Of a DNA stretch of 64,000 bases, positions 62,312 through 64,000 are shown one piece after another. The notes under the pieces are model-generated. The model was given only the letters and a program-made list of their open reading frames with translations. It had not been told where the DNA came from and made no database searches. A program made the translations under genes and the position numbers. The DNA comes from Gramella sp. AN32 (GTDB lineage: Bacteria; Bacteroidota; Bacteroidia; Flavobacteriales; Flavobacteriaceae). Every line of letters starts with the position of its first letter. The first letter of the stretch is position 1. The stretch lies in contig NZ_QEYO01000002.1 in the NCBI RefSeq assembly GCF_023718305.1, positions 248,001-312,000 on the forward strand, read 5' to 3'.

Positions 62312-64000
62312 ATGGGAATTGAAACAGGACTCTATGAACAACTAATAAATAAAATTGTAGCTAATAAAATAGCGTCCTTAGATTTAAATGAATTTTTTAT
62401 AAGTAAAATTTCTTTAGATAAACAAGAAGCTTCACAATATTTAAGCTTATACCTTGCCAAAACAATTAGGTTTGCTTTAAATGAAATAAAAGAGGATGGT
62501 GATAAACCAATCAGGCAAATTGAACTATCTAATAAAATTATTCGTTTACTTGTAAAGGAATTAAATAACCTCGAATTCTCTGAAAATATAATTGACAATG
62601 AAGGAAAGATTCTACAAGCTATTTTTTCAAAATTAGATTTTCCATATTCCAATTTTGGGAAAAGATTAAAAGAGATAACACCCTATACGCGGCTTAGTCA
62701 AAGTGAACTTTTCACAGGTAATCAGGTAGGGATTTCCTTGGAAAGCGAAATTAGAAAAGAGATACTTTCTGCTGATGAAATTTGCTGGTTAGTTTCTTTT
62801 ATAAAATATTCAGGAATACGCATTTTTAAGGCGGAATTGGAAGAATTTACCAGTAGCGGAAGAAAACTAAAAATAATAACAACTTCCTATATGGGTGCTT
62901 CAGACTTAAAAGCTATAGAATATCTAGCTTCCCTACCCAATACTGAAGTGAAGATTTCCTACAATACAGCACACGAACGTTTACACGCCAAAGCTTATTT
63001 ATTTTTAAGAAATACCGGATTTCATACCGGCTATATTGGTTCATCCAATATTTCACGCTCTGCGCTTACCAATGGGTTAGAATGGAATTTAAAAGTGACT
63101 ACTCAAGAAATAGGACATATTGTTGATAAATTTCAGAAAACCTTTGAAACGTATTGGGAAGATAAGGAATTTGAATTTTATAGACCAAAAGAAGATCGAG
63201 AGAGATTATCACAGTCACTTCAGAATCAGAAGAATCAAAATAAGAGAATTTCCACCTCTTTTTTTGATATTAATCCTTTTTCTTATCAAAAAGAAATCTT
63301 AGCTAAACTACATTCTGAACGTGAAATCCATAACCGTTTCAAAAACTTATTAGTTGCAGCAACTGGAACTGGAAAAACTGTGGTTTCAGGTTTTGATTTT
63401 AAACAATTTAGGAGTCAATTTCCCGCTGCCCGATTATTATTTATTGCCCATAGAAAAGAGATTTTAGAACAGGCACAAGAAACTTTTCAGCATATATTAC
63501 GCGATGGAAATTTTGGGGAACTCTGGGTTGATGGACAAGAACCAGAAAGTTTTGAACACGTTTTTGCTTCGGTTCAAACTTTGAATAATAGAATTCAGAA
63601 CTTAGCGCTAAAAAGGGATTTTTACGACTTTATTATAGTTGACGAAGTCCATCATATCGCGGCAAATTCTTATCGCCCTATTTTAAAGTATTTTTCACCC
63701 AAGATTTTACTTGGACTTACCGCTACCCCTGAAAGGATGGATGGCGAAGATATTTTAACGGACTTCTGTAATGTAATTGCTACTGAAATAAGATTGCCTG
63801 AAGCCCTTAATAGAAAATTATTATCTCCTTTTCAATATTTTGCTATTTCGGATACTATTGATATTTCCAACGTTTCCTGGAGGAATGGAAAATATGAAGT
63901 AGCAGAACTTACTAAACTATACACTGAAAATGACCGCCGAGTTGGAGATATCATTAAGAATTGTGATACTTATCTTACTGACATAAATGAAGTTAGAGCT
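62312..64000 (+). CDS. PLD-nuclease/DEAD-box helicase protein (cut by window edge)
   Basis: An open frame from the ATG at 62312 to the right edge (563 codons, no stop). After about 130 helical residues comes a phospholipase D-type nuclease domain (about residues 140-285) with TAHERLHAKAYLF (H-x-K) and YIGSSNISRSALTNG. A superfamily 2 helicase follows: LLVAATGTGKTVVSGF (Walker A), IIVDEVHHIAANSY (DEVH) and LLGLTATPERMDGED. This layout is that of DUF3427-type restriction/defence helicases, whose C-terminal domain would lie beyond the window. The gene is AT-rich. Confidence 0.88.
   Translation, partial: MGIETGLYEQLINKIVANKIASLDLNEFFISKISLDKQEASQYLSLYLAKTIRFALNEIKEDGDKPIRQIELSNKIIRLLVKELNNLEFSENIIDNEGKILQAIFSKLDFPYSNFGKRLKEITPYTRLSQSELFTGNQVGISLESEIRKEILSADEICWLVSFIKYSGIRIFKAELEEFTSSGRKLKIITTSYMGASDLKAIEYLASLPNTEVKISYNTAHERLHAKAYLFLRNTGFHTGYIGSSNISRSALTNGLEWNLKVTTQEIGHIVDKFQKTFETYWEDKEFEFYRPKEDRERLSQSLQNQKNQNKRISTSFFDINPFSYQKEILAKLHSEREIHNRFKNLLVAATGTGKTVVSGFDFKQFRSQFPAARLLFIAHRKEILEQAQETFQHILRDGNFGELWVDGQEPESFEHVFASVQTLNNRIQNLALKRDFYDFIIVDEVHHIAANSYRPILKYFSPKILLGLTATPERMDGEDILTDFCNVIATEIRLPEALNRKLLSPFQYFAISDTIDISNVSWRNGKYEVAELTKLYTENDRRVGDIIKNCDTYLTDINEVRA

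Overview
The window comes from an AT-rich member of the Bacteroidota, almost certainly a Flavobacteriaceae of the marine Gramella/Salegentibacter/Zunongwangia type; the genus is my inference from gene content. The evidence is: promoters of the Bacteroidota form (TTG, 18-20 bp, TAnnTTTG) before several genes, almost no Shine-Dalgarno sequences, four TonB-dependent receptors with N-terminal carboxypeptidase-like domains, a DksA with a degenerate zinc finger, a THC0290_0291-type protein beside gdhA, and typical flavobacterial intergenic hairpin and heptamer repeats.

Positions 1-5900 are about metals. A TonB-dependent receptor (cut by the left edge) diverges from a DtxR-type regulator and a ZIP metal permease, with a DtxR-like operator between them. 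Next comes a ferrous iron feoA-feoB cluster with a 48-residue Cys-rich partner, then a SCO copper chaperone. From 6000 to 11700 lie rseP, tRNA-Asn, a broken GIY-YIG gene, and a phosphate pair (OprP-like porin and a PiT permease with a PhoU-like tail). From 11800 to 25100 there is NAD salvage (pncB-pncA), gdhA, recO, a haem-type TonB receptor, ileS, dksA and lspA. A histidine kinase/response regulator pair follows on the minus strand.

Positions 27000-29900 hold a tight minus-strand operon: a retropepsin-like protease, RimK, an aspartoacylase-like zinc enzyme and 5-formyl-THF cyclo-ligase. Positions 30000-41500 hold uvrC, a patatin with a C-terminal barrel, and aromatic amino acid breakdown (hmgA, hpd, tryptophan dioxygenase). 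These are interleaved with a DUF3108 protein, an M23 lipoprotein and pgi.

Positions 41700-53700 are the most interesting functional block. Two paralogous TonB receptors are each followed by a lipoprotein of unfamiliar or uncharacterised family, and each is flanked by a secreted nuclease (endonuclease I with cadherin-like repeats, and an EEP-family nuclease). I read this as a possible uptake locus for extracellular DNA and phosphate. Directly after it, the gap before mfd is filled by a DUF559 Vsr-like nuclease gene bracketed by two diverged copies of a multi-hairpin repeat, which looks like a small mobile element comparable in layout to REP/RAYT systems.

The right end has mfd with a possibly leaderless promoter, a flavoprotein disulfide-reductase homologue without the usual C-terminal His-Glu pair, a decayed 7-bp tandem repeat, a multi-pass membrane protein, PdeM, a methionine-type aminotransferase, and the start of a PLD-nuclease/helicase gene that runs off the window.
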